Below, one piece after another: positions 37,369-47,409 of a stretch of 51,769 nt of DNA (positions within the stretch are counted from its first letter, which is position 1; each line of letters opens with the position of its first letter). The stretch is taken from NCBI GenBank assembly GCA_021775455.1, contig JAJFHU010000044.1, forward strand, positions 1-51,769. The letters are read 5' to 3'. Below the pieces are notes generated by a model. It made no database searches and was not told where the DNA came from. It worked only from the letters and a program-made list of their open reading frames with translations. Made by a program: the position numbers and the translations under genes. Source of the DNA: Hyphomicrobiales bacterium. GTDB lineage: Bacteria; Pseudomonadota; Alphaproteobacteria; Rhizobiales; Rhizobiaceae.

Positions 37369-37481
37369 TCGTCTCGTCCTGATTATCTAGATCAAAATTG
37401 CGTGGTCCGCCGCAGGTTGATACAACACTATCCGTGGCCAAATTGGCCCACTGTGTTTCAACCTTCGGGGAAAGTCGCTTT

Positions 37482-37510
37482 CGTATAGGGATAGTAGCAC
37501 CACAGGTCAA
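37482..37510 (-). promoter_or_regulatory. sigma-70 promoter of rpmB
   Basis: On the minus strand TTGACC (37505-37510) is followed after exactly 17 bases by TATACG (37482-37487), about 115 bases before the L28 start codon. It is the best match in the divergent region between rpmB and the DUF3108 gene, and fits a strongly expressed ribosomal gene. Confidence 0.6.
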
Positions 37511-37635
37511 GCAAAATTGCACCATTTCATCACTGGTTTGCGGGATCACTCCGGGTTTGAAGTGAATTGTGCCTATCCAAGATTTGCCGTATTCTACCTT
37601 TATTTCGAGTTTTGCAATCAATGGGACTAAAAGCG

Positions 37636-38475
37636 ATGAAAATTTTGGGATTTTTACCGAAAACCCTGCCAGTTTTGGGATCCATTGCGATAGTTGCTGG
37701 ATGCACTTTCATTCAGCCAGCTATCGCTGAATCAAAGAACCATGAAACGCACTTTCAGGTCACGTTTGGTGGGTTGGAGATTGGTCGGGCAATATTTCAG
37801 ATTAGCTTTGATGAAACCACCTACTCCCTCACTGGTTCCGGCAAAACTTCGGGATTGGCAGAGTGGTTTTCATCAGCCAGTGGCAAGGTCGAGAGTTCCG
37901 GCCAGCTGATCGAGGACGCACTGAAGCCGAGGAACCATTTTGTATCGGTAACCGAGGAAAAGAAGACCGAAACCCTTGAAATGTCATTTTCGGACGCGGG
38001 CGTTGACAAGGTTGACCTGAAAACAATTAAGCCGCGAAAGCCAAAACTCGCACCCAAGTATATTCCCGTCGAAGCTGAACATCTGGCTTCGGTTTTGGAC
38101 CCTGCAAGCAGCATGATAATCCCTATGTCCGGGGAAAATGCCAAGGATCCAATCAAGGTTTGTAATCAGAATTTCCCAATTTACGACGGTGAAACCCGTT
38201 ACGATATCAAATTGCGCTACAAAACTACGAGACCGGTTAAAACCAAGGGTTATGATGGTTGGGCGCACGTTTGCAAAATGAAGTATGTGCCCGTTGCGGG
38301 GCACAAGAAAAACCACCGCAGTGTCAAGGAAATGGCTGCCAACGAACATATGGAAATTTGGCTCGCGCCAATGGGTGGGGTAAGTGTTTTCACACCTATC
38401 AAGATTCTTGTCGGGACCAAATGGGGCCGCTTCACGGCTTCACCATCTTTTTTTGGATTAGTCGATAAAAACTGA
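37636..38475 (+). CDS. DUF3108 domain-containing exported protein
   Basis: The 279-residue product starts MKILGFLPKTLPVLGSIAIV with a signal peptide ending near PAIAES (about residue 31). The body (THFQVTFGGLEIGRAIFQIS, TGSGKTSGLAEWFSSASGK, ending ILVGTKWGRFTASPSFF) matches DUF3108, a predicted beta-barrel-like periplasmic family with no known function. A cysteine in the signal (VAGCT) could be a lipobox, though the context is weak. The second of two ATGs (37621, 37636) is preferred. It lies between rpmB (divergent) and the SUV3-like helicase (104 bases downstream, same strand), an order conserved in rhizobia. Confidence 0.82.
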   Translation: MKILGFLPKTLPVLGSIAIVAGCTFIQPAIAESKNHETHFQVTFGGLEIGRAIFQISFDETTYSLTGSGKTSGLAEWFSSASGKVESSGQLIEDALKPRNHFVSVTEEKKTETLEMSFSDAGVDKVDLKTIKPRKPKLAPKYIPVEAEHLASVLDPASSMIIPMSGENAKDPIKVCNQNFPIYDGETRYDIKLRYKTTRPVKTKGYDGWAHVCKMKYVPVAGHKKNHRSVKEMAANEHMEIWLAPMGGVSVFTPIKILVGTKWGRFTASPSFFGLVDKN

Positions 38476-38579
38476 TCCATTAAATTTCAATTGCTACTGG
38501 TATACGCTGCATTAAGCCGCTAAAAACGGCTCGCATCCTAATCTTGGCCCCACATATTTGGTAACTTTCCTGAAAATAA

Positions 38580-41474
38580 ATGAACAAAAAAACCATACCT
38601 CATAGCGGGCGCGGGGTAACAGCCGTGTTGGGTCCTACCAATACCGGTAAAACCCATCTCGCGATTGAACGCATGCTGGCTCACAAGAGTGGCGTCATCG
38701 GCCTTCCGCTGCGCTTGCTCGCGCGTGAAGTCTATCAACGAATTGTTGACCGTCTGGGCAAGGACGTTGTTTCACTGATTACCGGCGAGGAACGGATCAT
38801 ACCACCAGATGCCCGCTTTCAAATCTGCACCGTAGAAGCGATGCCTGAGCACACGGATGCCGATTTTGTCGCCATTGATGAAGTTCAATTGGCAGCGGAC
38901 CTCGAACGCGGGCATGTCTTTACCGACCGGTTGATGAATCTGCGCGGCAGACACGAAACCATGTTGCTGGGTGCGGAAACTATCCTGCCAGCGCTTGTGG
39001 ATCTGCTGCCAGGAATTAATGTTGTCACGCGTCCACGTATGTCGGTGCTCCAATACATTGGCTCAAAAAAGATAACCCGCATGCCCGCAAGAAGTGCAAT
39101 CGTGGCTTTTTCTGCCGATGAAGTTTACGCGATTGCTGAATTGGTACGCCGTGAACGCGGCGGCGCGGCTGTTGTGATGGGGTCACTCAGCCCACGCACA
39201 CGCAATGCACAGGTCGCCCTTTATCAATCCGGTGAGGTTGATATCATCGTTGCCACCGACGCGATCGGTATGGGCCTGAACCTTGACATAAAACACGTAG
39301 CATTTGCACAGGACGAAAAATTTGATGGGTTTCAGCACCGCAAACTGACCGCCGCCGAACTGGCGCAAATTGCCGGGCGGGCCGGTCGCCACACCCAGGA
39401 TGGCAGTTTTGGGGTTACGTCCCGGGTAAATCCATTTCCCGATGAGCTGGTTCATGCTCTTGAGACGCACATATTCGAACCAGCCAAGGTTCTGACCTGG
39501 AGAAATCGAAATCTCGATTTTTCATCGCTGGATGGCCTTCGGAGTTCATTGGAGTTGCCATCGCAAAATCCGAGATTAACGAAAGTGCCACCGCTGACTG
39601 ATCTAAAGACTTTGGAACAATTGTCACGAGATGCAGAGATAGCAGATCTGACAAGTAATGAAGAACGTGTCTCATTACTGTGGGAAGTTTCCAAGATTCC
39701 AGACTACCGCAAAATCTCGCCTCATGCTCACACCGAAATCCTGTCCCGGATTTACGTTGACCTTTGTCGAAATGGAGCAGTGAATGAGGACTGGTTTTCA
39801 GTTCAGGTTTCCCAGACCGATCAACCGGAAGGCGCAATTGATGCGCTTTCGGCCCGTTTGGCCAATGTGCGCACCTGGACCTACCTTTCGCACAGACAGG
39901 GATGGTTTGACAACGCCAGTGAATGGCAGGAAAAAACTCGAGAAGTGGAAAATCGCCTGTCTGATGCCTTACATGAGGCCTTGACGAAGCGCTTTATTGA
40001 TCGCAGGACAAGCGTGCTGATGAAGCGTTTGAAGGAAAATACCATGCTTGAAGCGGAAATCGGTGATGATGGCAGTCTGATGGTGGAGGGGCACCATGTC
40101 GGGCATCTGCGTGGATTCCGTTTTGAATCGACAGGTTCTGGAAACGGAAAGGACGCTAAAGCTGCCAATGCTGCTGCCGCAAAAGTGCTCGCTGGTGAAA
40201 TCGAAAGCCGGGCTGAAAAACTGAATGCCGCCCCAAATTCGGATATTGCTCTTTCCAACGATGGCCTGATCCGTTGGCAGGGTGTAGCGGTGGCTAAACT
40301 AACTCCTGGTGTGTCAGCAATCAAACCGGGTTTATTCATCCTCGCCGATGAACACCTGACTGGCCAACCGCTTGAAAAAGTGCAAAAACGCCTGGAACGC
40401 TGGATCGCCAATCATATCAACACCGCCCTGAAACCCCTGGCAGACCTTGATGCTGCTGAAAATCTGCAGCCGGTTGCAAAGGGGGTTGGTTATCGGCTCG
40501 TAGAAAATCTGGGAACCCTTCCCCGTTCTGACGTTGCCAATGAGCTGAAAGAGATTGATCAGGAAACGCGTGGAATCATGCGCCGCTGTGGTGTCCGGTT
40601 CGGTGCCTATCATGTGTTTATGCCACTTCTTCTCAAGCCGGCACCGACCCAACTTCTTTGTCTGCTTTGGGCCATTCACAACAACAAGCTGGAGAGCGCG
40701 GGGCTTACTGGCGTGCCGGAAATTTCCGCAGCGGGCAGAACCTCCGCTGCCGTTGATTCCGAATTCGAAGCTGAGTTTTACCGGATTGCTGGCTTCAAGA
40801 TACTGGGTGAGAAGGCGGTCCGTATTGACATACTGGAACGTCTGGCAGACTTGATTCGCCCTACCACCAGTTGGAAACCGGATTCCGGTACTGAAAAACC
40901 TGAAGGTGCTGTTGATGGACGCAGGTTCTATGTAACCCCGGCAATGATGTCTATTCTGGGTGCTACGCATGAAAACATGGCGATCATATTAAAAATGCTG
41001 GGATACCGGGACGAAAAGCGGCTGGAATATGAAGTAAAACCTGCAGTCGATACTTTATCGGCAAACGTTGAAGCGGGCAGAGGTGAAAAAACTGAATTAC
41101 CAAATATCAGCAAACAACCGGACGAAATTTCTGTTGAGGCTTCAGATACATCATCCGATGAGAGAGCCCCAACGCAAATGACCAGCCCGGAATCCAATTC
41201 GGAAGATGAAACAAAAACCGCGGGCGCAGCGGATGAACCTGAAGGGCCAAAAATGATCTCAGTGTGGAGATATGGCGGGAACTCCGGGAACAGCAAACGC
41301 GGTCAAAAAGGACAAAAAACACACCAAAAACCCAAGCATGACAAGGGTGGGAAACCTCACCGCGCCAAAGGCATCCAATCAGCGACCAAAAAGCCTGAAA
41401 AGAAACCCGATCCGGATTCTCCTTTTGCAAAACTTGCAGCATTAAAAGCTGAACTTTCAGACAAGAATGGTTGA
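38580..41474 (+). CDS. SUV3-like DEAD/DEAH-box RNA helicase
   Basis: The 964-residue protein resembles mitochondrial SUV3. Helicase motifs are I GPTNTGKT (18-25), II in VAIDEVQLAAD (about 100), and VI in AGRAGRHTQDG (about 265), with the intervening ATDAIGMGLNL of domain 2. A long helical C-terminal region and a lysine-rich tail (about 900-950) follow, likely for RNA contact. In mitochondria SUV3 unwinds RNA for degradation; a matching role with polynucleotide phosphorylase here is inference. It overlaps the S4-domain gene by eight bases. This helicase-S4-fdxA set is conserved in Alphaproteobacteria. Confidence 0.92.
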   Translation: MNKKTIPHSGRGVTAVLGPTNTGKTHLAIERMLAHKSGVIGLPLRLLAREVYQRIVDRLGKDVVSLITGEERIIPPDARFQICTVEAMPEHTDADFVAIDEVQLAADLERGHVFTDRLMNLRGRHETMLLGAETILPALVDLLPGINVVTRPRMSVLQYIGSKKITRMPARSAIVAFSADEVYAIAELVRRERGGAAVVMGSLSPRTRNAQVALYQSGEVDIIVATDAIGMGLNLDIKHVAFAQDEKFDGFQHRKLTAAELAQIAGRAGRHTQDGSFGVTSRVNPFPDELVHALETHIFEPAKVLTWRNRNLDFSSLDGLRSSLELPSQNPRLTKVPPLTDLKTLEQLSRDAEIADLTSNEERVSLLWEVSKIPDYRKISPHAHTEILSRIYVDLCRNGAVNEDWFSVQVSQTDQPEGAIDALSARLANVRTWTYLSHRQGWFDNASEWQEKTREVENRLSDALHEALTKRFIDRRTSVLMKRLKENTMLEAEIGDDGSLMVEGHHVGHLRGFRFESTGSGNGKDAKAANAAAAKVLAGEIESRAEKLNAAPNSDIALSNDGLIRWQGVAVAKLTPGVSAIKPGLFILADEHLTGQPLEKVQKRLERWIANHINTALKPLADLDAAENLQPVAKGVGYRLVENLGTLPRSDVANELKEIDQETRGIMRRCGVRFGAYHVFMPLLLKPAPTQLLCLLWAIHNNKLESAGLTGVPEISAAGRTSAAVDSEFEAEFYRIAGFKILGEKAVRIDILERLADLIRPTTSWKPDSGTEKPEGAVDGRRFYVTPAMMSILGATHENMAIILKMLGYRDEKRLEYEVKPAVDTLSANVEAGRGEKTELPNISKQPDEISVEASDTSSDERAPTQMTSPESNSEDETKTAGAADEPEGPKMISVWRYGGNSGNSKRGQKGQKTHQKPKHDKGGKPHRAKGIQSATKKPEKKPDPDSPFAKLAALKAELSDKNG

Positions 41475-41856
41475 ACAGCGGCAGCGCATCGATAAATGGC
41501 TCTGGCACGCCCGTTTCGCAAAAACACGCTCGCTCGCGCAAAAACTGGTGACCGGCGGGAAAGTCCGAATTGATCGCGAAAAGGTAACCAGCCCGAGCAA
41601 AGCGGTTAAGATAGGAAATGTCCTGACACTTGCCCTGCCAAACGTTGTACGGATTATCAAAATCATTGAACTTGACGAGCGCCGCGGCTCATTTGAAATT
41701 GCAAGAACTCTTTATGAAGATCTTGCGCCACCGCCTGACAAGAAAGCGAAAAAGACAGATTCAAATTCCGCTTCTGACAGCATGGATGCTGGCAAACGAC
41801 CGGACAAACGACAACGGCGAGAACGTCTAAAATTGAAACGCAATGCTACCAATTAG
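41467..41856 (+). CDS. RNA-binding S4 domain protein (Hsp15-like)
   Basis: The 129-residue protein opens with an S4 domain: RQRIDKWLWHARFAKTRSLA, QKLVTGGKVRIDREKVT, LPNVVRIIKI. The fold and the basic, lysine/arginine-rich C-terminus (RQRRERLKLKR) match Hsp15, which in E. coli binds stalled 50S subunits carrying nascent chains. It overlaps the helicase stop by eight bases and is probably cotranslated. A ribosome-rescue role is plausible by homology only. Confidence 0.92.
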   Translation: MVEQRQRIDKWLWHARFAKTRSLAQKLVTGGKVRIDREKVTSPSKAVKIGNVLTLALPNVVRIIKIIELDERRGSFEIARTLYEDLAPPPDKKAKKTDSNSASDSMDAGKRPDKRQRRERLKLKRNATN

Positions 41857-41980
41857 CCGAAGTTTGGAAAGCCATTCCGATCACTTTTGAAGGTGGGTTG
41901 TTTCGTCGCTTGTATCTCAATTGCAAAACGGGTATCGAACCCCTCTGGAACAAGATCGCCATTCCTCCCTGGAGCGTGAA

Positions 41981-42328
41981 ATGACCTATATCGTCAACGA
42001 TAAATGCATTAAGTGCAAATATATGGATTGCGTTGAAGTTTGCCCGGTTGATTGTTTCTACGAGGGTGAAAACATGCTGGTTATCCATCCAGACGAGTGT
42101 ATTGACTGTGGCGTGTGTGAACCCGAATGCCCGGCCGATGCGATCAAACCTGACACAGAGCCAAGCCCTGATCTTGAAAAGTGGCTCCAGGTAAATGCGG
42201 AGTATGCCGAAAAGTGGCCAAACATCACTGTAAATCGCGAAGGCCCGGCAGACGGCAAGGACTTTGAGGGTATGGAAGGCAAGTTTGAAAAATTCTTCTC
42301 GCCGAATCCCGGTGAAGGAGACTCTTAG
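41981..42328 (+). CDS. fdxA: 7Fe ferredoxin FdxA
   Basis: The 115-residue protein carries two cluster motifs near its N-terminus: [18 protein letters not shown] and, after 22 residues, [14 protein letters not shown], the arrangement of [3Fe-4S][4Fe-4S] ferredoxins. The C-terminal half is the usual long helix-rich extension of alphaproteobacterial FdxA. The ATG at 41981 follows GGAGCGTGA and gives the standard MTYIVND start; the open frame reaches 41921 but is not used. In related genomes carD follows fdxA; here a TRAP gene pair does. Confidence 0.95.
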   Translation: MTYIVNDKCIKCKYMDCVEVCPVDCFYEGENMLVIHPDECIDCGVCEPECPADAIKPDTEPSPDLEKWLQVNAEYAEKWPNITVNREGPADGKDFEGMEGKFEKFFSPNPGEGDS

Positions 42329-42399
42329 GGGTTTGCTGACTGTTCCCATGTCGGATAAATCGAATTAAGTTCAAGCCTGTTAATTAAGATGCTTTGACC

Positions 42400-42906
42400 A
42401 TGCGCGACATGCTTGAAATATTTGCTGCCAAATCAAACCAGACAATCATCTTTCTGGCGGCAGTTCTGCTAACTCTTTTTCTGGGTTTTTCCGCTATCAC
42501 CCTGATCTTGCGCCAGTTTTTTGCGAGCGGCTCCGTCATCCTGCACGATCTGGTGGCATATTCGTTTGCCTTACTTATTCTGATATCGATTGTAGTGGCT
42601 CAGATTGCGAACCGCCATGTCCGTGTGGAAACTTTGGATTTTTACTGGCAACCGCGAACTTTGAGACGAATTAACTGGTTCGCCTACTGGATTTTTCTTG
42701 TTCCGGGATTCATGCTGATATTTTTCAAGTCTCTGCCCGGATTAATCCTCTCCTGGCATTTGTTGGAAGGATCAAGTGAAACGAACGGACTTGGTGGTTA
42801 CTTCCTGATCAAATCTTTTTTGCCAATTGTCTGCCTGGCAATGATCTTGCTGGGATATTCGGGTTCTGATCGAAGTCAGACTGGCAAAACAGAAAGCCAC
42901 TCATGA
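42400..42906 (+). CDS. TRAP transporter small permease subunit (DctQ-like)
   Basis: The 168-residue protein has four hydrophobic helices (about 16-36, 48-70, 92-112, 138-156), and the NRHVRVETLDFYW stretch between helices two and three is typical of TRAP small subunits. The ATG at 42400 is chosen over the TTG at 42394. It overlaps the large subunit gene by four bases (ATGA). Tripartite transporters use a sodium gradient and an extracytoplasmic binding protein to import organic acids and other solutes; no such DctP gene lies near. Confidence 0.88.
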   Translation: MRDMLEIFAAKSNQTIIFLAAVLLTLFLGFSAITLILRQFFASGSVILHDLVAYSFALLILISIVVAQIANRHVRVETLDFYWQPRTLRRINWFAYWIFLVPGFMLIFFKSLPGLILSWHLLEGSSETNGLGGYFLIKSFLPIVCLAMILLGYSGSDRSQTGKTESHS

Positions 42907-44264
42907 GTGTGCCGGAACAATTCTTCTTGCTCCTGATGTTTATTGGAATATTCGGTGGCATTATTGCAGGTATCCCAGTGATGATGGTGTTGTTGGGTGC
43001 GCCGCTTTTGACTGCTGTTTTGGGTATCCTGCTTGGCGCATTCGATCCCGCTTTGCTTGGTGCCTTTCCTAATCGCATTTACGGCATCATGGGAAATTCC
43101 CTGCTTTATTCAGTGCCATTGTTTATCCTGATGGGAAAGTTACTCGAACACTCCGGCCTCGCGGAGCGCATGCTTGTTGCAGTATCAACAAATGCCAAAA
43201 ACCAAAAGCGATCACTCGCACTGTCCGTATTGGCGCTCAGCGTATTGATCGCCGCTTCAACGGGTATTATTGGTGCAACGATCACAATGCTTGCAGCAAT
43301 TGCGTTGCCGGTCATGCTGAGAGCGGATATCCCGGAACGGCTTTCCGCGGGCCTGATAGTTGCCGCCGGCTCACTTGGTCAAATCCTGCCACCATCAATC
43401 CTTCTGATTTTGTTGACAGACCAGATATCGAATGCTTGGATTGTCAGTCAGCGAGAGATTGGAAATTTTGCACCTGACCCCATATCAATCAATCACTTGT
43501 TCGCCGGGGCTATTTTGCCGGGATTAATGCTCGCCGCGCTATATGCAATTTTCTTGACCATACGACTCAAGAAGCAATCAATCATTCCGAGTATACCAGT
43601 CATCCCAGGGGATGATAATTCCACATCCGGCTTGTTTTCTGTACTGCCACTGGTTTTGTTGATTGCGTTGGTTCCCGGCTCAATTTTGACAGGAATTGCG
43701 ACCGTAACCGAAGCGGCATGTCTTGGTGTTATAGGTACCCTCATGCTTTGGTACATGAGCGATTTGAAGGGATCTCTGCGAAGCGCACTTTTTGAAAGCG
43801 TCGAGATTACCGGAGTCATTTTCGGCATCATCATCGCGGCATCTTTTTTGTCATTGGTGTTCAGGGGGTTCGAAGGAGACCAGATAGTTTCCGAGTTGGT
43901 ATTGTCCATGCCAGGTGAAAAATTTGGAGCGCTTGCAATCGTCATGGTTGCAATATTTCTACTCGGATTTTTGATTGAGTTTGTGGAAATCACCTACATT
44001 GTCATTCCTGTAACTGCACCAGTATTGTTTTCCATTGGAATTGATCCGATTTGGTTCGCCATACTGGTGGCGGTAAATCTTCAAATGTCTTTTCTCACCC
44101 CTCCGCTTGGCATCGCATTGTTCTATTTCAAGTCTGTAGCTTCTACCCAAAGTTTGGTGCTTTACCGGGCGATTATTCCATTTATACTGTTGCAAGCGCT
44201 GATATTGTTGGCAGTGCTGGTGTTTCCGCCTTTCGCTACATTCCTTCCTTCATTTCTGGTTTGA
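42903..44264 (+). CDS. TRAP transporter large permease subunit (DctM-like)
   Basis: The 453-residue integral membrane protein has about 12 helices with the DctM landmarks GIPVMMVLLGAPLL, YSVPLFILMGKLLEHSG, GSLGQILPPSILLILL, TVTEAACLGVIG and MSFLTPPLGIALFYFK. It provides the sodium-coupled transport pathway. Coupled to the small subunit by an ATGA overlap. The missing solute-binding protein must be encoded elsewhere or lost. Its place before glutaryl-CoA dehydrogenase suggests a dicarboxylate or aromatic-acid substrate, an inference from context only. Confidence 0.92.
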   Translation: MSVPEQFFLLLMFIGIFGGIIAGIPVMMVLLGAPLLTAVLGILLGAFDPALLGAFPNRIYGIMGNSLLYSVPLFILMGKLLEHSGLAERMLVAVSTNAKNQKRSLALSVLALSVLIAASTGIIGATITMLAAIALPVMLRADIPERLSAGLIVAAGSLGQILPPSILLILLTDQISNAWIVSQREIGNFAPDPISINHLFAGAILPGLMLAALYAIFLTIRLKKQSIIPSIPVIPGDDNSTSGLFSVLPLVLLIALVPGSILTGIATVTEAACLGVIGTLMLWYMSDLKGSLRSALFESVEITGVIFGIIIAASFLSLVFRGFEGDQIVSELVLSMPGEKFGALAIVMVAIFLLGFLIEFVEITYIVIPVTAPVLFSIGIDPIWFAILVAVNLQMSFLTPPLGIALFYFKSVASTQSLVLYRAIIPFILLQALILLAVLVFPPFATFLPSFLV

Positions 44265-44350
44265 CACAATCATCCGGGAAGTATTTGGTACTCTGTAAAT
44301 CCGGGTAACCAGACTTTGTGTCACATTCACTTGTTTCGGGAGTAAATCTG

Positions 44351-45574
44351 ATGGGCGAAGCGGCAAACGAACTAGCCAAAAAAGACAATCCAGCGCTGGG
44401 TTCTTTTTCTTGGGAAGACCCCTTCCTGCTGGAAGATCAATTAGCTGAAGAAGAGCGCATGATCCGGGATTCTGCGCAGAGTTTCGCCCAGTCGGAATTG
44501 TTACCCGGAGTAAACGAAGCCTACATCAACGAGACCTCTGCTCCCGAAATCTTCCAAAGGATGGGTGAAACGGGTCTGTTGGGAATAACCATTCCCGAAG
44601 CATATGGAGGAATTGGAGCAGGCTATGTATCCTACGGTCTGGTAGCTCGAGAGATTGAGCGGGTGGATTCCGGCTATCGATCAATGATGAGCGTACAGTC
44701 CTCTTTGGTGATGTACCCGATATATGCATACGGCAATGAAAATCAGCGAATGAAATATTTGCCCAAACTGGCAAGCGGTGAGTGGATCGGGTGTTTTGGA
44801 TTGACCGAACCCGATGCCGGTTCTGATCCGGGTGGAATGAAAACCACAGCAAAGAAAAGCGATGGCGGATATGTGTTGAACGGCAGCAAGATGTGGATTT
44901 CCAATTCACCCTTTGCCGATGTTTTCGTGATCTGGGCAAAGTCAGAATCCCATGACGGGCAAATCAAGGGCTTTTTACTTGAAAAGGGAATGAAGGGGCT
45001 AAGTGCACCCAAGATTGAAAACAAGCTATCGCTTCGCACTTCTACCACTGGTGAAATCGTACTTGAAAACGTTGAAGTGGGTGAAGAATCTCTTCTTTCC
45101 GGGGTAAGCGGCCTGAAAGGTCCATTTGGCTGTCTAAATCGTGCGCGATACGGTATTTCCTGGGGGGTATTGGGCGCGGCGGAGGATTGTTGGCATCGGG
45201 CTCGCCAATACGGCCTTGACCGTAAACAATTCGGAAAGCCGCTCGCCGGCACGCAGCTTTTCCAGAAGAAACTGGCTGACATGCAGACAGAAATTGCATT
45301 GGGTTTACAGGCATCCTTGCGTGTAGGACGCCTGATGGATGAAGCCAACGGTTCCCCTGAAGCAATTTCAATCGTAAAGCGCAACAATTGCGGCAAGGCG
45401 CTGGATATTGCTCGCCATGCCAGGGACATGCATGGCGGGAACGGAATTCAAGCTGATTACCATGTCATGCGCCACGCGCAGAATTTGGAGACTGTCAACA
45501 CGTATGAAGGCACCCATGATGTGCATGCTCTGATACTCGGTCGTGCGCAGACCGGTATTCAGGCATTTTTCTAA
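44351..45574 (+). CDS. gcdH: glutaryl-CoA dehydrogenase
   Basis: This 407-residue flavoprotein oxidises and decarboxylates glutaryl-CoA to crotonyl-CoA in lysine and aromatic degradation. The N-terminal [57 protein letters not shown] and the catalytic Glu386 in [17 protein letters not shown] are signatures of GcdH rather than generic acyl-CoA dehydrogenases. The ATG at 44351 has GGGAG at good spacing and is preferred over the upstream GTG (44318). It is 86 bases after the TRAP permease on the same strand, so it may or may not share a transcript. The CoA ligase or transferase partners are not nearby. Confidence 0.93.
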   Translation: MGEAANELAKKDNPALGSFSWEDPFLLEDQLAEEERMIRDSAQSFAQSELLPGVNEAYINETSAPEIFQRMGETGLLGITIPEAYGGIGAGYVSYGLVAREIERVDSGYRSMMSVQSSLVMYPIYAYGNENQRMKYLPKLASGEWIGCFGLTEPDAGSDPGGMKTTAKKSDGGYVLNGSKMWISNSPFADVFVIWAKSESHDGQIKGFLLEKGMKGLSAPKIENKLSLRTSTTGEIVLENVEVGEESLLSGVSGLKGPFGCLNRARYGISWGVLGAAEDCWHRARQYGLDRKQFGKPLAGTQLFQKKLADMQTEIALGLQASLRVGRLMDEANGSPEAISIVKRNNCGKALDIARHARDMHGGNGIQADYHVMRHAQNLETVNTYEGTHDVHALILGRAQTGIQAFF

Positions 45575-45587
45575 TGCCTGACTCGCG

Positions 45588-46490
45588 ATGACTGCTCTGG
45601 CTCCTTCATCCCGATTGGCTGTTGCCTGGTTTATCCTGATTGTGCTTGGAGCGGCTTGGGGTGCAACTATTCCCCTGACTAAAATCGCCGTCTCTGAGGG
45701 CAATCAACCCTTCGGTTTGATATTCTGGCAACTCGTAATTTCATCGGCTGCGCTTGCTGGTTTGCAATTTTTTAGTAGCCACCGGCAGAAATTTAACCGT
45801 GAAATTTTGTTCTACTTTCTGGTTATCGGTTTTATCGGAACAATTCTGCCCAACAGTTTTTCCTATCTGGCTGCGCAGCATCTCCCCGGAGGTATCCTGT
45901 CATTGATGATTGCCATTGTTCCAATGGTAACCCTGGTAATGGCGCTTGTACTCAAGCTCGAAAGCCCTTCATTTGTTCGCCTGCTTGGAGTTCTGGTCGG
46001 ATTTACCGCCATGTTGATGCTGTTGTTACCGGACACCAGCTTGCCAGATCCGTCCAAGGCTTTGTTCATATTGGTCGCAATGGTTGCACCCATTTGCTAC
46101 GCCGGAGAAGCAAACTACGTAGCCTTGAAAGCTCAAAGAGATACCGACCCGCTTTCCACAGTTCTGTATTCGTCAATTATCGGCGCCTTCATTATGGCTC
46201 CAATTGCCTTTGGTTCCGGTCAGTGGATTGACCTTTCTTCACAATTTGGAAAACCCGAATGGGCGTTGGTTCTGTCATCACTTATTCATGCCTTTACCTA
46301 CAGCGCCTATCTTTGGCTGGTCCGGTTTGGCGGTCCGGTTTTCAGCGTGCAAATGGCCTATCCCGTGACCCTGTCAGGTGTATTCCTGAGCATGTATTTT
46401 TTGGAAGAATCCTATTCTGGATGGGTGTGGGGAGCGTTGATCACATTGATTGTCGGTTTAACACTTGTGCAGCCTCGCGGAGAGAAATGA
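45588..46490 (+). CDS. EamA family transporter (DMT superfamily)
   Basis: The 300-residue protein has about ten helices in two EamA repeats, with GAAWGATIPLTKIAVSEG at the start and the PVTLSGVFLSMYFLEESYSG end block. DMT exporters move amino acids, nucleobases or other metabolites; the substrate is unknown. It begins 13 bases after gcdH and precedes a second EamA gene by 28 bases. A basic tail (QPRGEK) ends the protein. Cotranscription with gcdH is likely from spacing. Confidence 0.9.
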   Translation: MTALAPSSRLAVAWFILIVLGAAWGATIPLTKIAVSEGNQPFGLIFWQLVISSAALAGLQFFSSHRQKFNREILFYFLVIGFIGTILPNSFSYLAAQHLPGGILSLMIAIVPMVTLVMALVLKLESPSFVRLLGVLVGFTAMLMLLLPDTSLPDPSKALFILVAMVAPICYAGEANYVALKAQRDTDPLSTVLYSSIIGAFIMAPIAFGSGQWIDLSSQFGKPEWALVLSSLIHAFTYSAYLWLVRFGGPVFSVQMAYPVTLSGVFLSMYFLEESYSGWVWGALITLIVGLTLVQPRGEK

Positions 46491-46518
46491 CCGTCAAAAC
46501 CGGTCTTGAAATTGACAT

Positions 46519-47373
46519 ATGAGCCTGACCGTATTCCTGATTGTTATATTCGCGGCTGTTCTGCATGCGACGTGGAATGCTGTTGTTAAAGGCAGCACTG
46601 ACAAGCTGATCGGAATGACAGCGATTGTCCTGGGTCACATGATTCCAGCCAGTATTGCATTAATGTTTGTTCCGCTGCCCCCTATGGATAGTTGGCCATA
46701 CTTGCTGGCTGGTGTCGTGTTTCATTTTGGATATCAACTTGCATTGCTGTCTTCCTATCGAATTGGCGACTTTACACATGTCTATCCAATTGCACGCGGA
46801 ACCGGGCCCTTACTGGTAACTTTGGTATCAGTGTTGTTTCTTGGAGTTCGATTATCCAGTTTGGAGTTGATTGCTGTCGGGCTGATTGTAGTCGGGATAT
46901 TGAGCTTGGCGATTGTTCGACAGAAAGATGGATCGAGAAACCCCAAGGCCGCCTTGATGGCGATTACCACAGGTGTTTTTATCGCTGGTTATTCACTTTT
47001 GGACGGGCTAGGTGCTCGAATAGCTGGCAGTGCAGTTGGATTTATCTCCACCTTGATGATACTCAACGGCTTGATTTTTGCGGGTTATATTTTCCTCACC
47101 TCGCGCACAGTATTATCAAAAGTTGTAACCGAGGCTAAATTCGTGGCGATAGGCGGAGGATTTGCCTCATATCTGGCATTTGTCCTGGTTGTCTGGGCAT
47201 TCACTCAGGCCCCCATCCCGCTCGTCACCGCTTTGAGAGAAACCAGCATTGTCTTTGCCTTGATGATCGGTGTCTTCTTTTTCAAGGAGCAGCTTGATTT
47301 GGTGAAACTCGCTTCTACCTGCATGACGCTTATTGGCGCAGGTCTGTTACGGTTCGGAAAGATGCTTACCTGA
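46519..47373 (+). CDS. EamA family transporter (DMT superfamily)
   Basis: The 284-residue protein has about ten helices; the opening FAAVLHATWNAVVKGSTDKL, GDFTHVYPIARGTGPLLVTL and the closing ALRETSIVFALMIGVFFFKE mark a DMT exporter of the type near the C-terminal half of RhaT/EamA proteins. It is related to but clearly different in sequence from the preceding EamA protein, so the pair is not a recent duplication. It is the last plus-strand gene before the convergent sulfotransferase. Substrate unknown. Confidence 0.88.
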   Translation: MSLTVFLIVIFAAVLHATWNAVVKGSTDKLIGMTAIVLGHMIPASIALMFVPLPPMDSWPYLLAGVVFHFGYQLALLSSYRIGDFTHVYPIARGTGPLLVTLVSVLFLGVRLSSLELIAVGLIVVGILSLAIVRQKDGSRNPKAALMAITTGVFIAGYSLLDGLGARIAGSAVGFISTLMILNGLIFAGYIFLTSRTVLSKVVTEAKFVAIGGGFASYLAFVLVVWAFTQAPIPLVTALRETSIVFALMIGVFFFKEQLDLVKLASTCMTLIGAGLLRFGKMLT

Positions 47374-47409
47374 AGCTACCACAATACCAACCACATATAA
47401 CTGCTTCAA

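Noticed and set aside
37352-37621. 89-codon minus-strand frame with a CLTCG motif upstream of rpmB
   Set aside because: It begins with TTG, overlaps the rpmB start, and contains the best rpmB promoter inside the frame. Codon use is not convincing and no family is recognised.
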